A DNA stretch of 18,111 bases, taken from contig NZ_JAXMJI010000112.1 in NCBI RefSeq assembly GCF_034376665.1, forward strand, positions 1 through 18,111, in the 5' to 3' direction. Source of the DNA: Allopontixanthobacter sp034376665 (lineage in GTDB: Bacteria > Pseudomonadota > Alphaproteobacteria > Sphingomonadales > Sphingomonadaceae). Under the pieces are notes generated by a model. That model saw nothing but the letters and a program-made list of their open reading frames with translations. It was not told the origin of the DNA and searched no databases. Shown here one piece after another: positions 1 to 7,158 of the stretch. The position numbers and the translations under genes are program-made. Position 1 is the first letter of the stretch; each line of letters opens with the position of its first letter.

Positions 1-1
1 G

Positions 2-1570
2 CAGGAACTCGCCTTCACCATTGCCGACGGCAAGGAATATGTGAAATCGGCAATGGCCACCGGGCTGGATATCGACGCTTTCGCCGGGCGGCTGTCGTTC
101 TTCTTCGGCATCGGCATGAATTTCTTCATGGAAATCGCCAAGCTGCGCGCCGCGCGCACGCTTTGGTACAAGGTGATGGACGATCTGGGCGCGAAGTCCG
201 AACGTTCCAAGATGCTGCGCACCCATTGCCAGACATCCGGCGTGTCGCTGCAGGAACAGGACCCCTACAACAATGTCATCCGCACCACGGTAGAGGCGAT
301 GGCGGCGACGCTGGGCGGCACGCAGTCGCTCCACACCAACGCGCTGGACGAAGCGATCGCTCTGCCGACCGATTTCAGCGCCCGCATCGCGCGCAACACG
401 CAGCTGGTGCTGCAGGAAGAAGCCGGGATTACCAAGGTCGTCGATCCCCTGGGCGGCAGCTATTATATCGAGGCACTGACCGCGAAGCTGGTCGAGGAAG
501 CCGAAGCGCTGATGGCCGAAGTGGACGCGGCGGGCGGCATGACCAAGGCGGTTGCGTCCGGCATGCCGAAACAGCGGATCGAGGAAGCCGCCGCCGCCAA
601 GCAGACCCGCGTAGATCGCGGCGAGGACGTGATCATCGGGGTCAACAAATACCGCCTCCACACCGAAGATTCGATGGACACGCTCGACATCGACAACCAC
701 GCCGTCCGCAAGGGCCAGATCGCCCGGCTGGAGAAAAACCGCGCTGGCCGTGACGAGGCCGCGTGTCAGGCGGCGCTGAAGGCGCTGACCGAAGCATGCA
801 GAAATCCTCCCCGATCCGGGGAGGGGGACCAGCCGCAGGCAGGGGGAGGGGCACATTCCACGAGCGTAGTCCGTGTGGGGCGTGCCCCTCCGTCATCCGC
901 TGGCGCAGATGCCACCTACCCGGGCCGGGGAGGATTGGAAAACAACCTCCTTGCCCTTGCGGTTGAGGCTGCCCGCCAGCGCGCTACTTTGGGCGAGATT
1001 TCCACCGCGATGGAGGAGGTTTTCGGCCGCTACGACACGGTGCCGACCCCGGTGAAGGGCGTTTACAAGACTGCCTATGAATTCGACCAGCGCTGGGCCC
1101 AGGTGCTTGACGGAGTTAACGCGGTGGAACGCCGCCTAGGCCGCAAACCGAAGATCATGGTCGCCAAGATGGGCCAGGACGGTCACGACCGCGGCGCGAA
1201 TGTGATCGCCAGTGCCTTCACCGATATGGGCTTCGAGGTGGTTTCCGGACCCCTGTTCCAGACCCCCGAGGAAACCGCCGCGATGGCGTTGGAGAAGGAT
1301 GTCGATGCCATCGGCGCCAGCAGCCTTGCCGCCGGGCACAAGACGCTCATCCCCGAACTGGTCCGCTTGGTTAAGGAAGCGGGCCGCGCCGATATCAAGG
1401 TCGTCGCGGGAGGCGTGATCCCGCCGCAGGATTACGAATTCCTGCGCGAAGCCGGGGTGCAGGGTATCTACGGCCCGGGCAGCAATGTGGTGGAGTGCGG
1501 CGCGGATATGTTGCGGCTTCTGGGGCACAACATGCCACCCGCCGTGGATGATCTGGAGGCGGCGGAATGA
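2..1570 (+). CDS. scpA: methylmalonyl-CoA mutase, C-terminal part (5' end outside window)
   Basis: Adenosylcobalamin-dependent isomerisation of methylmalonyl-CoA to succinyl-CoA in the cytoplasm, the last step of propionyl-CoA breakdown. The frame is open from base 2 with no stop, so the N-terminal part of the substrate barrel lies off the window; 522 codons are visible. The rest of the catalytic barrel comes first (LHTNALDEAI, then VDPLGGSYY). The C-terminal B12 domain follows, with the base-off motif DGHDRG (cobalt-ligand His at visible residue 395, bases 1184-1186), then GASSLAAGHKTLIPEL and VAGGVIP. Fused barrel plus B12 domain is the usual large-subunit layout. Visible residues 268-312 are foreign to the family: they translate a palindromic repeat in the interdomain linker, and the normal sequence resumes at NNLLALAVEAAR. 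A second palindrome follows the stop. With bioB and pccA downstream the context is propionate metabolism; pccB is expected upstream. Identity is very secure; activity of this allele is not proven. Confidence 0.96.
   Translation, partial: QELAFTIADGKEYVKSAMATGLDIDAFAGRLSFFFGIGMNFFMEIAKLRAARTLWYKVMDDLGAKSERSKMLRTHCQTSGVSLQEQDPYNNVIRTTVEAMAATLGGTQSLHTNALDEAIALPTDFSARIARNTQLVLQEEAGITKVVDPLGGSYYIEALTAKLVEEAEALMAEVDAAGGMTKAVASGMPKQRIEEAAAAKQTRVDRGEDVIIGVNKYRLHTEDSMDTLDIDNHAVRKGQIARLEKNRAGRDEAACQAALKALTEACRNPPRSGEGDQPQAGGGAHSTSVVRVGRAPPSSAGADATYPGRGGLENNLLALAVEAARQRATLGEISTAMEEVFGRYDTVPTPVKGVYKTAYEFDQRWAQVLDGVNAVERRLGRKPKIMVAKMGQDGHDRGANVIASAFTDMGFEVVSGPLFQTPEETAAMALEKDVDAIGASSLAAGHKTLIPELVRLVKEAGRADIKVVAGGVIPPQDYEFLREAGVQGIYGPGSNVVECGADMLRLLGHNMPPAVDDLEAAE
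803..936. repeat. palindromic repeat inserted in frame inside the mutase gene
   Basis: About 134 bp bounded by perfect 11-bp inverted ends (AATCCTCCCCG at 803-813, CGGGGAGGATT at 926-936). There is also a perfect inner 10-bp inverted pair (GGAGGGGCAC at 845-854, GTGCCCCTCC at 882-891). The left arm additionally folds on itself (CTCCCC-GATC-CGGGGAG). No transposase is encoded. Read through in the mutase frame it adds about 45 codons (134 bp plus one base) of Pro/Gly/Arg/Ser-rich sequence with no stop. This resembles the Rickettsia palindromic elements that lie inside genes, and the GC-rich palindromes usual between genes in sphingomonads. The family name is unknown to me. Confidence 0.85.
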
Positions 1571-1580
1571 CCCATCCTTT

Positions 1581-1659
1581 CGTCATTGCGAGGAGCCGCA
1601 GGCGACGCGGCAATCCACGGCGCTGGTCCATGGTTTGCTTCGCTACGCTCGCAATGACG
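1581..1659. repeat. second palindromic repeat (CGTCATTGCGAG type) after the mutase gene
   Basis: Imperfect inverted repeat starting CGTCATTGCGAG at 1581-1592 and ending CTCGCAATGACG at 1648-1659, a perfect 12-bp terminal match. Inner matches are CAATCCA (1611-1617) against TGGTTTG (1631-1637), with a mismatch. It has a different sequence from the element inside the mutase. Repeats with this TCATTGCGAG core are common between genes in alphaproteobacteria. It sits 10 bp after the mutase stop and 14 bp before the next start, so in the transcript it would form an intercistronic stem that could stabilise or separate the messages; that role is inference. Confidence 0.8.
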
Positions 1660-1673
1660 AGGGAGGGAGCGGA

Positions 1674-1925
1674 GTGACACGTCTTGTCTTGATTGGAACT
1701 CTAGTCCTCTCGGTTATTCTTTTTGGGATCGGCTATGCGATTGAGTTTATCGTCACAATTTTCGCAATGGCATTCGATCTGCCTGGTCCATATTCAGATG
1801 ACCCAGTTGCATGGGTCTGGTTTGGTGTGAGTCTCATTTTGGTGCTCATCATTTCATTCCTATTCTGTCGATGGTTCGCAAAGAGCATCGAAAAAAAGTT
1901 TGAAGCCGAAAGCACATTCAAATGA
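1674..1925 (+). CDS. small two-span membrane protein, unrecognised
   Basis: 83 residues from GTG at 1674, preceded by a purine-rich GAGGGAGGGAGCGGA. Earlier in-frame starts would read through the palindromic repeat and overlap the mutase, so this start is preferred. Two hydrophobic segments are visible, at about residues 4-28 (LVLIGTLVLSVILFGIGYAI onward) and 45-64 (VWFGVSLILVLIISFLF), joined by an acidic loop (PYSDDP). A charged C-terminal tail (KSIEKKFEAES) follows. Its stop overlaps the bioB start as ATGA, so the two are probably translationally coupled. By hand count the gene is about 43% GC, far below the flanking mutase and bioB, and its codon use is unlike theirs: a likely late arrival or a fast-evolving gene. 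Function unknown. That it is translated is supported by the ATGA overlap and the coherent membrane topology. Confidence 0.65.
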   Translation: MTRLVLIGTLVLSVILFGIGYAIEFIVTIFAMAFDLPGPYSDDPVAWVWFGVSLILVLIISFLFCRWFAKSIEKKFEAESTFK

Positions 1926-2932
1926 CCGAACCCCGCACCGACTGGACCCGCACCGAAATCGCGGCGCTCTTCGACCTTCCGTTCACCGAACTGTTGTTCC
2001 AGGCGGCCACCGTCCACCGCGAGAACCATCCGCCAGAACAAATTCAACTCTGCACCCTGCTCAGCATCAAGACCGGCGGTTGCCCGGAAGATTGCGGCTA
2101 TTGCAGCCAGTCTGTGAAGGCAGACAGCGGGGTCGAGGCGACCAAGCTGATGGATGTGCAGGCAGTATTGCAATCCGCCGCGCAGGCGAAGGACCATGGC
2201 AGCCAGCGGTTCTGCATGGGCGCAGCGTGGCGCAATCCCAAGGACCGCGACATGCCTGCGATCGTCGAGATTGTGAAGGGCGTGCGCGGCATGGGCCTCG
2301 AAACCTGCATGACGCTGGGGATGCTGACCCCGAAACAGGCGGGGATGCTGGCGGAGGCGGGCCTCGATTATTACAACCACAATATCGACAGCAGCCCCGA
2401 ATATTACGAGCGCGTCATCACCACGCGAACGATGGACGAACGGCTCGATACGCTGGCGAACGTCCGCGCTTCCGGCATCAATGTGTGCAGCGGCGGGATT
2501 GTCGGCATGGGCGAAACGCGGGAAGACCGGGTGGGCTTCATCCACACGCTCGCCACGCTGCCGCAGCATCCCGAAAGCGTGCCGGTCAACGCGCTAGTCC
2601 CGGTCAAGGGCACCGTGCTGGGCGATATGCTGGCCGATACGCCGATGGCCAAGATCGACGATATCGAATTCGTCCGCACCGTCGCGGTGGCGCGGATCAC
2701 CATGCCGCTGAGCATGGTGCGGCTGTCTGCCGGGCGCGAAAGCATGTCCGATGCGGCGCAGGCGCTGTGCTTCATGGCGGGCGCGAATTCGATCTTCACC
2801 GGCGACAAATTGCTGACCGCCCCCAATGCGGGCGATGACAGCGACGCGGCCTTGTTTGCGCGGCTCGGCCTGACTGCGCTGCAGGGCGAGGAACCGCTGC
2901 GCGCCTGCAAAGTGATGGAACCGGCAGAGTGA
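1922..2932 (+). CDS. bioB: biotin synthase
   Basis: Radical-SAM sulphur insertion converting dethiobiotin to biotin, the last step of biotin synthesis. 336 residues, normal length. The radical-SAM CxxxCxxC cluster is C54, C58, C61 in GGCPEDCGYC. The ligands of the second [2Fe-2S] cluster line up with the E. coli enzyme: C98 (RFCMGAAWR), C129 (ETCMTL), C189 (NVCSGGIVGMGE) and the unusual Arg ligand R267 (VRLSAGRES). YNHNIDSSPEYY is the substrate-region signature. The ATG overlaps the previous stop by 4 bp and has only a weak Shine-Dalgarno, so translation probably depends on coupling. No other bio genes are near. It stands between the mutase and the carboxylase alpha subunit, whose Lys must be biotinylated, so the placement looks like cofactor supply for propionyl-CoA carboxylase. 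Confidence 0.97.
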   Translation: MTEPRTDWTRTEIAALFDLPFTELLFQAATVHRENHPPEQIQLCTLLSIKTGGCPEDCGYCSQSVKADSGVEATKLMDVQAVLQSAAQAKDHGSQRFCMGAAWRNPKDRDMPAIVEIVKGVRGMGLETCMTLGMLTPKQAGMLAEAGLDYYNHNIDSSPEYYERVITTRTMDERLDTLANVRASGINVCSGGIVGMGETREDRVGFIHTLATLPQHPESVPVNALVPVKGTVLGDMLADTPMAKIDDIEFVRTVAVARITMPLSMVRLSAGRESMSDAAQALCFMAGANSIFTGDKLLTAPNAGDDSDAALFARLGLTALQGEEPLRACKVMEPAE

Positions 2933-3017
2933 CTGCTCGCCTCTCCGCCGCCGATCGCTTGCTTTGTTTCACCGCAGATTCGACCGGCTTTGCAATGCAG
3001 CGGAAGGGGACTGCGCA

Positions 3018-3419
3018 ATGATCGCCTTGCTGCCTTTACTCCTGCTGGCGGGAGAACCCGAGACCGACTGCGACAATCCGATCATGCAGGCGGAAATGAA
3101 CTTTTGCGCTTATCAGGATTCCGAGGCTGCCGACGCGGAATTGAATGCGCAGTGGCAGCTGACCGCAGCGACCATGAAGCTGCGCGATGAGAATCTCGAC
3201 CTCACACACGACAATCGTGAAGGATTTTTCGATACCCTCTTGAAGGCGCAGCGCGCGTGGATCGCCTATCGCGATGCACATTGTATGAGCGAAGGCTATT
3301 TCGCGCGCGGCGGAAGCATGGAGCCGATGCTTTTCAGTCGATGCCTCACACGTCTGACGATCGAGCGTACCGAAAAACTCAGACAACTGGCGAAAGATTA
3401 CGAAGAGATTCTGCCTTGA
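3018..3419 (+). CDS. small secreted protein, DUF1311 / LprI-like family
   Basis: 133 residues from ATG 3018, preceded by GGAAGGGGA at good spacing; this start gives a short hydrophobic N-terminus (MIALLPLLLLAG) that looks like a signal peptide, whereas the in-frame ATG at 2964 adds an unlikely basic leader. The mature part has four Cys (C18, C30 and two later, in DAHCMSEG and FSRCLT), fitting two disulphides outside the cytoplasm. The ending AQRAWIAYRDAHC ... CLTRLTIERTEKL is typical of DUF1311 (PF07007), the family of the lysozyme inhibitor LprI. Role here is unknown; lysozyme inhibition is known only for some members. It lies between bioB and pccA, 85 bp after bioB, and has no obvious link to propionate. 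A degraded second copy of its C-terminus follows directly. Confidence 0.8.
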   Translation: MIALLPLLLLAGEPETDCDNPIMQAEMNFCAYQDSEAADAELNAQWQLTAATMKLRDENLDLTHDNREGFFDTLLKAQRAWIAYRDAHCMSEGYFARGGSMEPMLFSRCLTRLTIERTEKLRQLAKDYEEILP

Positions 3420-3466
3420 CGATCAAGCGCACCGAACAACTGACCGAATTGGTGGGAAATTACTGA
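3416..3466 (+). pseudogene. relic of a second DUF1311 C-terminus (tandem duplicate)
   Basis: Bases 3416-3463 repeat 3354-3401 over exactly 48 bp with 13 mismatches by hand alignment. The translation is LTIKRTEQLTELVGNY followed by TGA, against LTIERTEKLRQLAKDY in the intact gene. The relic is in a different frame and begins inside the stop region of the intact gene, so it has no start of its own. It looks like the tail of a second, tandem DUF1311 gene whose body was lost by deletion between copies. The TGA overlaps the pccA ATG (TGATG at 3464-3468). Confidence 0.6.
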
Positions 3467-5487
3467 TGTTCAAGAAAATCCTTATCGCCAACCGCGGCGA
3501 AATTGCCTGCCGGGTTATCAAGACCGCGCGCCGGATGGGGATTGCCACCGTGGCGGTCTATTCCGATGCGGACGCCCGCGCCCCATTCGTCAGGATGGCC
3601 GACGAAGCGGTCAATATCGGGCCATCCGCCGCGTCGGAAAGCTATCTGGTCGCGGAAAAGATCATCGCCGCCTGCAAGCAGACCGGGGCCGAGGCAGTTC
3701 ATCCGGGCTATGGTTTCCTGTCCGAACGGACCAGCTTTGCCGAGGCGCTGGCGAAGGAAGGGATCGAATTTATCGGCCCGCCGGTGAACGCTATTGCCGC
3801 CATGGGCGACAAGATCGAAAGCAAGAAACTGGCGCTGGAAGCGGGCGTCAACGTGGTTCCCGGCTTCGTCGGCGAAATCGATGATACCGAGCACGCGGTG
3901 CGGATTTCGGAAGAAATCGGCTATCCGGTGATGATGAAGGCCAGTGCCGGCGGCGGCGGCAAGGGTATGCGGCTCGCTTATAGCGAACAGGACGTGCGCG
4001 AAGGGTTCGAAGCGACCAAGCGCGAAGGGCTCAATTCCTTTGGCGATGACCGTGTATTCATCGAGAAATTTATCCTCAATCCCCGCCATATCGAAATCCA
4101 GATCCTGGGCGATAAGCACGGCAATATTCTCTACCTCAATGAACGCGAATGCAGCATCCAGCGCCGCCACCAGAAAGTGGTGGAGGAAGCCCCGTCGCCC
4201 TTCGTCACGCCCAAGATGCGCAAGGCGATGGGTGAGCAATGCGTCGCGCTGGCGGCGGCGGTTGGCTATTACAGCGCGGGCACGGTCGAGCTGATTGTCA
4301 GCGGCGCGGACCCGAGCGGGGAGAGTTTCTACTTCCTGGAAATGAACACCCGCCTGCAGGTCGAACATCCGGTGACCGAGGCAATCACCGGGGTCGATCT
4401 GGTCGAACAGATGATCCGCGTTGCCGCCGGTGAGAAGCTGGAAATGACGCAGGACGATGTGACTATCGACGGCTGGGCCATCGAAAACCGCGTCTATGCC
4501 GAAGATCCCTATCGCGGGTTCCTGCCCAGCACCGGGCGGCTGGTGCATTATGAACCGCCTGTCGAACCCTGGGCTGATGACGGGGACGCGAACGGACGGC
4601 GCGGGGTGGACGGAGTTCGCGTGGATGACGGGGTGTTCGAAGGCGGCGAAGTCAGCATGTTCTACGATCCGATGATCGCCAAGCTGGTGACCTGGGGCGA
4701 AACGCGGGGCGAAGCCGCCGACTTGCAGATCCAGGCGCTCGATGCGTTCCGGATCGAAGGGCTGGGGCACAATGTCGATTTCCTCAGCGCAATCATGCAG
4801 CATCCGCGTTTCCGCTCCGGCGAACTCACCACCGGTTTCATAGCCGAGGAATATCCGGACGGGTTCGAAGGCGCGGCGACGTCGGACCACCTCAAGCGCG
4901 CACTAGCCGCGATTGCCGGCGTGATCGCGACCGCCGACGCCGACCGCGCCCAGCGAATCGATCAGCGCCTGAATGGCCGCACCGCGCCTCCGGGCGACTG
5001 GGTGGTTACGCTGGACGGGCGCGATTACGCGGTCAGTCTGGAGGAAGACGGCATTACCGTCGACGGCGCCCAGATCGAGCTCGAAATGGAATATACGCCG
5101 GGCGACGTGATAGTGGATGTCGAGGTGGATGATGATCCGCTGACGATCCAGCTAAAGCCGACCCGCACCGGCTATGCGATTACCACGCGCGGCGCGAAGC
5201 ATGTGCTGCGCATTCTGCCAGCCCATATTGCGCATCTGGCCAGCCACATGATCGAGAAGATCCCGCCCGATCTGTCGAAGTTCCTGATCTGCCCGATGCC
5301 CGGCCTGCTGATGAAACTGCATGTCGGGGAAGGCGAGGACGTTCAGCCCGGACAGCCACTTGCGACTGTCGAGGCGATGAAGATGGAAAACATCCTGCGC
5401 GCAGAAAAAGCCGGTGTCGTCGCAAAAATCAACGCGGCGCAAGGCGACAGCCTCGCGGTAGATGCAGTTATTCTGGAGCTGGAATAG
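3466..5487 (+). CDS. pccA: propionyl-/acetyl-CoA carboxylase alpha subunit (biotin carboxylase plus biotin carrier)
   Basis: ATP-dependent carboxylation of its own biotin, which the beta subunit then uses to turn propionyl-CoA into methylmalonyl-CoA. 673 residues, the normal size for a fused alpha chain. In order: biotin carboxylase N-lobe (KILIANRGEIACRVI), ATP-grasp domain with Gly-rich loop GGGG at 162-165 and K166, and active-site motif EMNTRLQVEHPVTE from E292. A C-terminal carboxylase segment with YDPMIAKLV follows, then the subunit-contact BT-like region. A biotinyl domain closes the chain, EAMKMEN with target Lys at residue 639. Start ATG 3466 matches the family N-terminus. Neighbouring mutase and bioB favour propionyl-CoA over acetyl-CoA as substrate; related subunits for 3-methylcrotonyl- or geranyl-CoA cannot be wholly excluded. 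The partner pccB is not in the window. Confidence 0.95.
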   Translation: MFKKILIANRGEIACRVIKTARRMGIATVAVYSDADARAPFVRMADEAVNIGPSAASESYLVAEKIIAACKQTGAEAVHPGYGFLSERTSFAEALAKEGIEFIGPPVNAIAAMGDKIESKKLALEAGVNVVPGFVGEIDDTEHAVRISEEIGYPVMMKASAGGGGKGMRLAYSEQDVREGFEATKREGLNSFGDDRVFIEKFILNPRHIEIQILGDKHGNILYLNERECSIQRRHQKVVEEAPSPFVTPKMRKAMGEQCVALAAAVGYYSAGTVELIVSGADPSGESFYFLEMNTRLQVEHPVTEAITGVDLVEQMIRVAAGEKLEMTQDDVTIDGWAIENRVYAEDPYRGFLPSTGRLVHYEPPVEPWADDGDANGRRGVDGVRVDDGVFEGGEVSMFYDPMIAKLVTWGETRGEAADLQIQALDAFRIEGLGHNVDFLSAIMQHPRFRSGELTTGFIAEEYPDGFEGAATSDHLKRALAAIAGVIATADADRAQRIDQRLNGRTAPPGDWVVTLDGRDYAVSLEEDGITVDGAQIELEMEYTPGDVIVDVEVDDDPLTIQLKPTRTGYAITTRGAKHVLRILPAHIAHLASHMIEKIPPDLSKFLICPMPGLLMKLHVGEGEDVQPGQPLATVEAMKMENILRAEKAGVVAKINAAQGDSLAVDAVILELE

Positions 5488-5493
5488 GCGACG

Positions 5494-5952
5494 CTAACTC
5501 GCGTCAGCAAAATCCATGGACATGATCGTATTGCCCTTGGTTATCCTGGCGATCTTGAAATGCCACCGGGTCAGGTAATTTTCGTGCTGACAGACATAGG
5601 TCAGCCGGATCATAAGGGAACCAAGATGGCTGCGTTCGGCAAGCTCACATTGCTGGATCGGACCATATATCTCGGCGACAGTGGTAATCTGGCCAACAAG
5701 TACCGAAATCTGGGATTTCATGTTGCCGACGAGCGGGTTGGATTCGAACGCCAATTCGACGGCGTCCTGGAATTTGTTCGCCTTGAGGTTTGAAATAATC
5801 GGGTCAACCGTTTCGGCCGCTCGTGAATAATCCATCTCTGTCGGGACGGCGACAGTCTCCGGATCAGTGGCAAAAGCCGAGGTCGGAAAAATCGCCGCTG
5901 CCAACAAAACAGCAGATACTTTGTGGCTGACTCGCATTCTGGTCACGTGCAT
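5494..5952 (-). CDS. secreted protein, unrecognised
   Basis: 152 residues from ATG 5952, or 147 from the second ATG at 5937 (MRVSHKV). A run of G lies immediately before the first ATG, which is too close for a good ribosome site and rather far for the second, so the start is open. Either way there is a clear signal peptide: basic start, hydrophobic VSAVLLAAAIFP, cleavage site around SAFA-TDPE. The mature part is mostly helical (AETVDPIISNLKANKFQDAV) with two Cys (QQCELAE and TYVCQHE) about 35 residues apart, which could pair in the periplasm. I recognise no family; the pattern recalls small periplasmic proteins of unknown function in sphingomonads. It converges on pccA with only 6 bp between the stops, and lies downstream of aroB with a gap of 96 bp. 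The gap shows no clear promoter or terminator. Confidence 0.75.
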   Translation of the reverse strand: MHVTRMRVSHKVSAVLLAAAIFPTSAFATDPETVAVPTEMDYSRAAETVDPIISNLKANKFQDAVELAFESNPLVGNMKSQISVLVGQITTVAEIYGPIQQCELAERSHLGSLMIRLTYVCQHENYLTRWHFKIARITKGNTIMSMDFADAS

Positions 5953-6048
5953 CCCCCTTGCGAGCGCCAGGATCGAATAGAGCGCCGCGAATCAAGGTCT
6001 AGCGATACGGCTTTGATTGTAAAGGCAATGGTTTCATATTCTTGCCGG

Positions 6049-7158
6049 TTAAGATCGCTGCAATTCCTCGTCCAGAAATGCCGCTACATCGCTCAATGTG
6101 ACGTTCCGGTCCAAAAATGCTGCACCGATGCTGCGCAGCAGAATGAACGGCAGGGTGCCTGCATCCATCTTCTTGTCGTGCAGCATGTGATCGGCCAGTT
6201 CCTTGCCGCTACAGTTCAGGCCAAGCGTGGAAAGCTCGGTTGGCAGGCCGGCAGCCGCGATGGCCCTTGAAACCCGCGCAGCATCGCCCCGAGAGATAAA
6301 TCCGCGGCGCGCGGAATAGCGCGCGGCCAGCGCCATGCCCAAGGCAACGCCTTCGCCGTGGAGCAGGCGTTCCGAGAAGCCGGTCTGCGCTTCCAGCGCA
6401 TGACCGAATGTGTGGCCCAGATTGAGGAGCGCGCGCGCGCCGGTGGTTTCGCGTTCGTCCTGCGCCACGATCCGCGCCTTGGCGGCCACGCTGCGTGCAA
6501 CCGCCTGTTCAAGCAGGTGCTTGTCGCCGGAAATGGCTGCGGGTCCATTGGCTTCGCACCAGTCGAAGAATTCGGCGTCGCCCAGAATGCCGTATTTGAT
6601 CACTTCGGCATAGCCGGCGCGCATTTCGCGCGGAGGAAGGGTGCCGAGCGCGTCGAGGTCGGCGAGGACCAGCGAAGGCTGGTGAAACGCCCCGACGAGG
6701 TTCTTGCCCGCTGATGTGTTGATCGCGGTCTTTCCCCCGACGGAGGAATCGACCTGCGCCAGCAGCGTCGTGGGCAATTGGATAAATCCGCAGCCGCGCT
6801 TGAGGATTGCCGCAGCAAAACCGGACAGGTCCCCCACAACGCCGCCGCCAAGCGCGAGGATATGGTCTCCGCGCTCCACCTCTTCGTTCAGCAGCCAATC
6901 GACTGTGCGGGCAAGTTCGGCCCAGCTCTTCGCCCGCTCGCCTGCGGGCAGCACATGCCACCGGACTTCGTGACCGGCCGCGGCGAGGGAGCGCTCGACC
7001 GGTTCGCGCCAATGCTGCGCAACATTTTCATCGGTGATCACCGGAACCCGCGGCTTGCGCAGAAAAGGCGAGCAATGCGCAGCGACATTGGCCAGCAATC
7101 CGGCCTCCACCCGTACGTCATAGGCGCGGCCCGCCAGCTCGACCGGAATTACAGCCAT
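6049..7158 (-). CDS. aroB: 3-dehydroquinate synthase
   Basis: NAD- and metal-dependent cyclisation of DAHP to 3-dehydroquinate, second step of the shikimate pathway, cytoplasmic. 369 residues, usual length. Visible signatures are the dinucleotide loop LALGGGVVGDLSG (Gly at 104-106), the QLPTTLLAQVDSSVGGKTAIN segment, and the metal ligands E185 (AEVIKYG), H249 (LGHTFGHALE) and H267 (LLHGEGVALGM). The start ATG 7158 lies inside the end of aroK (10-bp overlap), so the two are co-transcribed and probably coupled. This aroK-aroB order is the common one in proteobacteria. Nothing is missing. Confidence 0.97.
   Translation of the reverse strand: MAVIPVELAGRAYDVRVEAGLLANVAAHCSPFLRKPRVPVITDENVAQHWREPVERSLAAAGHEVRWHVLPAGERAKSWAELARTVDWLLNEEVERGDHILALGGGVVGDLSGFAAAILKRGCGFIQLPTTLLAQVDSSVGGKTAINTSAGKNLVGAFHQPSLVLADLDALGTLPPREMRAGYAEVIKYGILGDAEFFDWCEANGPAAISGDKHLLEQAVARSVAAKARIVAQDERETTGARALLNLGHTFGHALEAQTGFSERLLHGEGVALGMALAARYSARRGFISRGDAARVSRAIAAAGLPTELSTLGLNCSGKELADHMLHDKKMDAGTLPFILLRSIGAAFLDRNVTLSDVAAFLDEELQRS

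Noticed and set aside
1485..1673. Longer N-terminus for the 83-aa membrane protein
   Set aside because: It would overlap the mutase and translate the palindromic repeat; GTG 1674 has a better ribosome site and gives a clean membrane protein.
1733..2569. - strand frame opposite bioB and the small membrane protein gene
   Set aside because: Antisense to the strongly supported bioB; no domain and no plausible start context.
3460..4890. Long open frame on the - strand (476 codons) opposite pccA
   Set aside because: It lies wholly antisense to a textbook carboxylase subunit and has no recognisable domains; His/Asp/Phe-rich composition is that of a reversed high-GC gene.
5490..5505. Small GACGC/GCGTC hairpin between pccA and the converging gene as a terminator
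   Set aside because: Only 5 bp of stem and no T-tract in either direction.
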